Assembly: GCA_946886875.1 (NCBI GenBank)
Contig: CAMPJN010000219.1
Coordinates: forward strand, 1-6,563
From: an uncultured Pseudomonas sp.
GTDB taxonomy: Bacteria > Pseudomonadota > Gammaproteobacteria > Pseudomonadales > Pseudomonadaceae
Reading direction: 5' to 3'
Length of the DNA stretch: 6,563 nucleotides
Shown: piece by piece, positions 6,500 to 6,563 of the stretch
How the letters are laid out: each line of letters begins with the position of its first letter
Position numbering within the stretch: the stretch's first letter is position 1
Notes under the pieces: model-generated
The model's database searches: none
The model's input: only the letters and a program-made list of their open reading frames with translations
What the model was told of the DNA's origin: nothing
Translations under genes and position numbers: made by a program

Positions 6500-6513
6500 G
6501 CAGGAGACTCGCA

Positions 6514-6563
6514 ATGAACCGACTAGTCGGCCATATCGCCTGGTTCGCTGTCGCGGTGTTGGG
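6514..6563 (+). CDS. cstA: Probable CstA-family carbon starvation / pyruvate transporter, 3' end outside window
   Basis: Only 16 full codons are visible (MNRLVGHIAWFAVAVL), followed by the start of a glycine codon. The start is convincing: ATG at 6514-6516 with CAGGAG (6501-6506) seven bases upstream. The short polar start followed by a hydrophobic helix fits a membrane protein. In P. aeruginosa the gene beside radA and mapZ is cstA (PA4606), whose N-terminus I recall as a similar basic-then-hydrophobic stretch. CstA-family proteins take up pyruvate or peptides when better carbon sources run out. The assignment rests mostly on gene order; any other inner-membrane protein remains possible. The gene is transcribed away from the chemoreceptor-kinase-regulator operon. 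Confidence 0.6.
   Translation, partial: MNRLVGHIAWFAVAVL

Larger units (their letters stand above)
5984..6513. other. Long intergenic region without a convincing gene, upstream of cstA-like gene
   Basis: About 530 bp lie between the receptor remnant and the last gene. The short open frames here (for example 6011-6196 +) lack a ribosome binding site and any recognisable motif, and are cysteine/arginine-rich in a way typical of non-coding DNA. Roughly 6100-6240 is visibly richer in A and T than the flanking genes. The 3' half holds a 16-base palindrome (6371-6386), CCCG/CGGG (6447-6450 with 6455-6458), an A-rich motif and a hairpin just before the ribosome binding site. I could not identify a sigma-54 site or a convincing sigma-70 promoter. 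It probably contains the control region of the downstream gene plus decayed sequence. Confidence 0.5.

Noticed and set aside
1..6563. CRISPR array, tRNA, rRNA, toxin-antitoxin pair or phage defence cluster
   Set aside because: No regularly spaced repeats, cloverleaf sequence or matching protein motifs were seen on either strand.

Overview
The window looks like a Pseudomonas chromosome: GC-rich coding sequence, and gene content and order that match the radA, PilZ (MapZ) and cstA neighbourhood remembered from P. aeruginosa (PA4609, PA4608, PA4606). Assignments come from reading motifs and from memory of family members. No database search was run.

Layout. Positions 1-1128 (+) hold radA without its 5' end, so the zinc finger is missing. 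It converges on a PilZ gene (1210-1581, -) that closely resembles MapZ, the c-di-GMP effector that binds the chemoreceptor methyltransferase CheR1. The 81 bp between the two stops carry nested inverted repeats. A 223-bp gap follows, with the probable mapZ promoter, a 12-bp direct repeat and two weak candidate terminators. Next is a tightly packed minus-strand cluster, transcribed in the order chemoreceptor (3877-5556), sensor histidine kinase (2459-3835), LuxR/NarL-type response regulator (1805-2443). Both sensors carry a periplasmic sCache_2-type domain between two membrane segments. Upstream of the chemoreceptor lies a broken second copy of its 5' end (5688-5963), which keeps an intact ribosome binding site and start codon. 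About 550 bp without a convincing gene follow, partly AT-rich and with several palindromes. The window ends in the first 16 codons of a plus-strand gene (6514-6563) that is probably cstA, a pyruvate/peptide transporter family member.

How the genes may work together. The chemoreceptor, kinase and regulator look like one transcription unit that couples extracellular small-molecule sensing (small carboxylates are typical sCache_2 ligands) both to swimming direction and to transcription. The neighbouring cstA, divergent from it, is an obvious candidate target of the regulator, but this is inference. The leaders of the chemoreceptor, its broken copy and cstA all contain AACAATAA, which fits the A-rich Hfq/Crc catabolite-repression motif, so carbon-source control may link them. 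No CRISPR array, tRNA, rRNA, complete insertion sequence or clearly new defence-type system was seen. The most unusual items are the double-sensor operon, the receptor remnant and the structured cstA leader.
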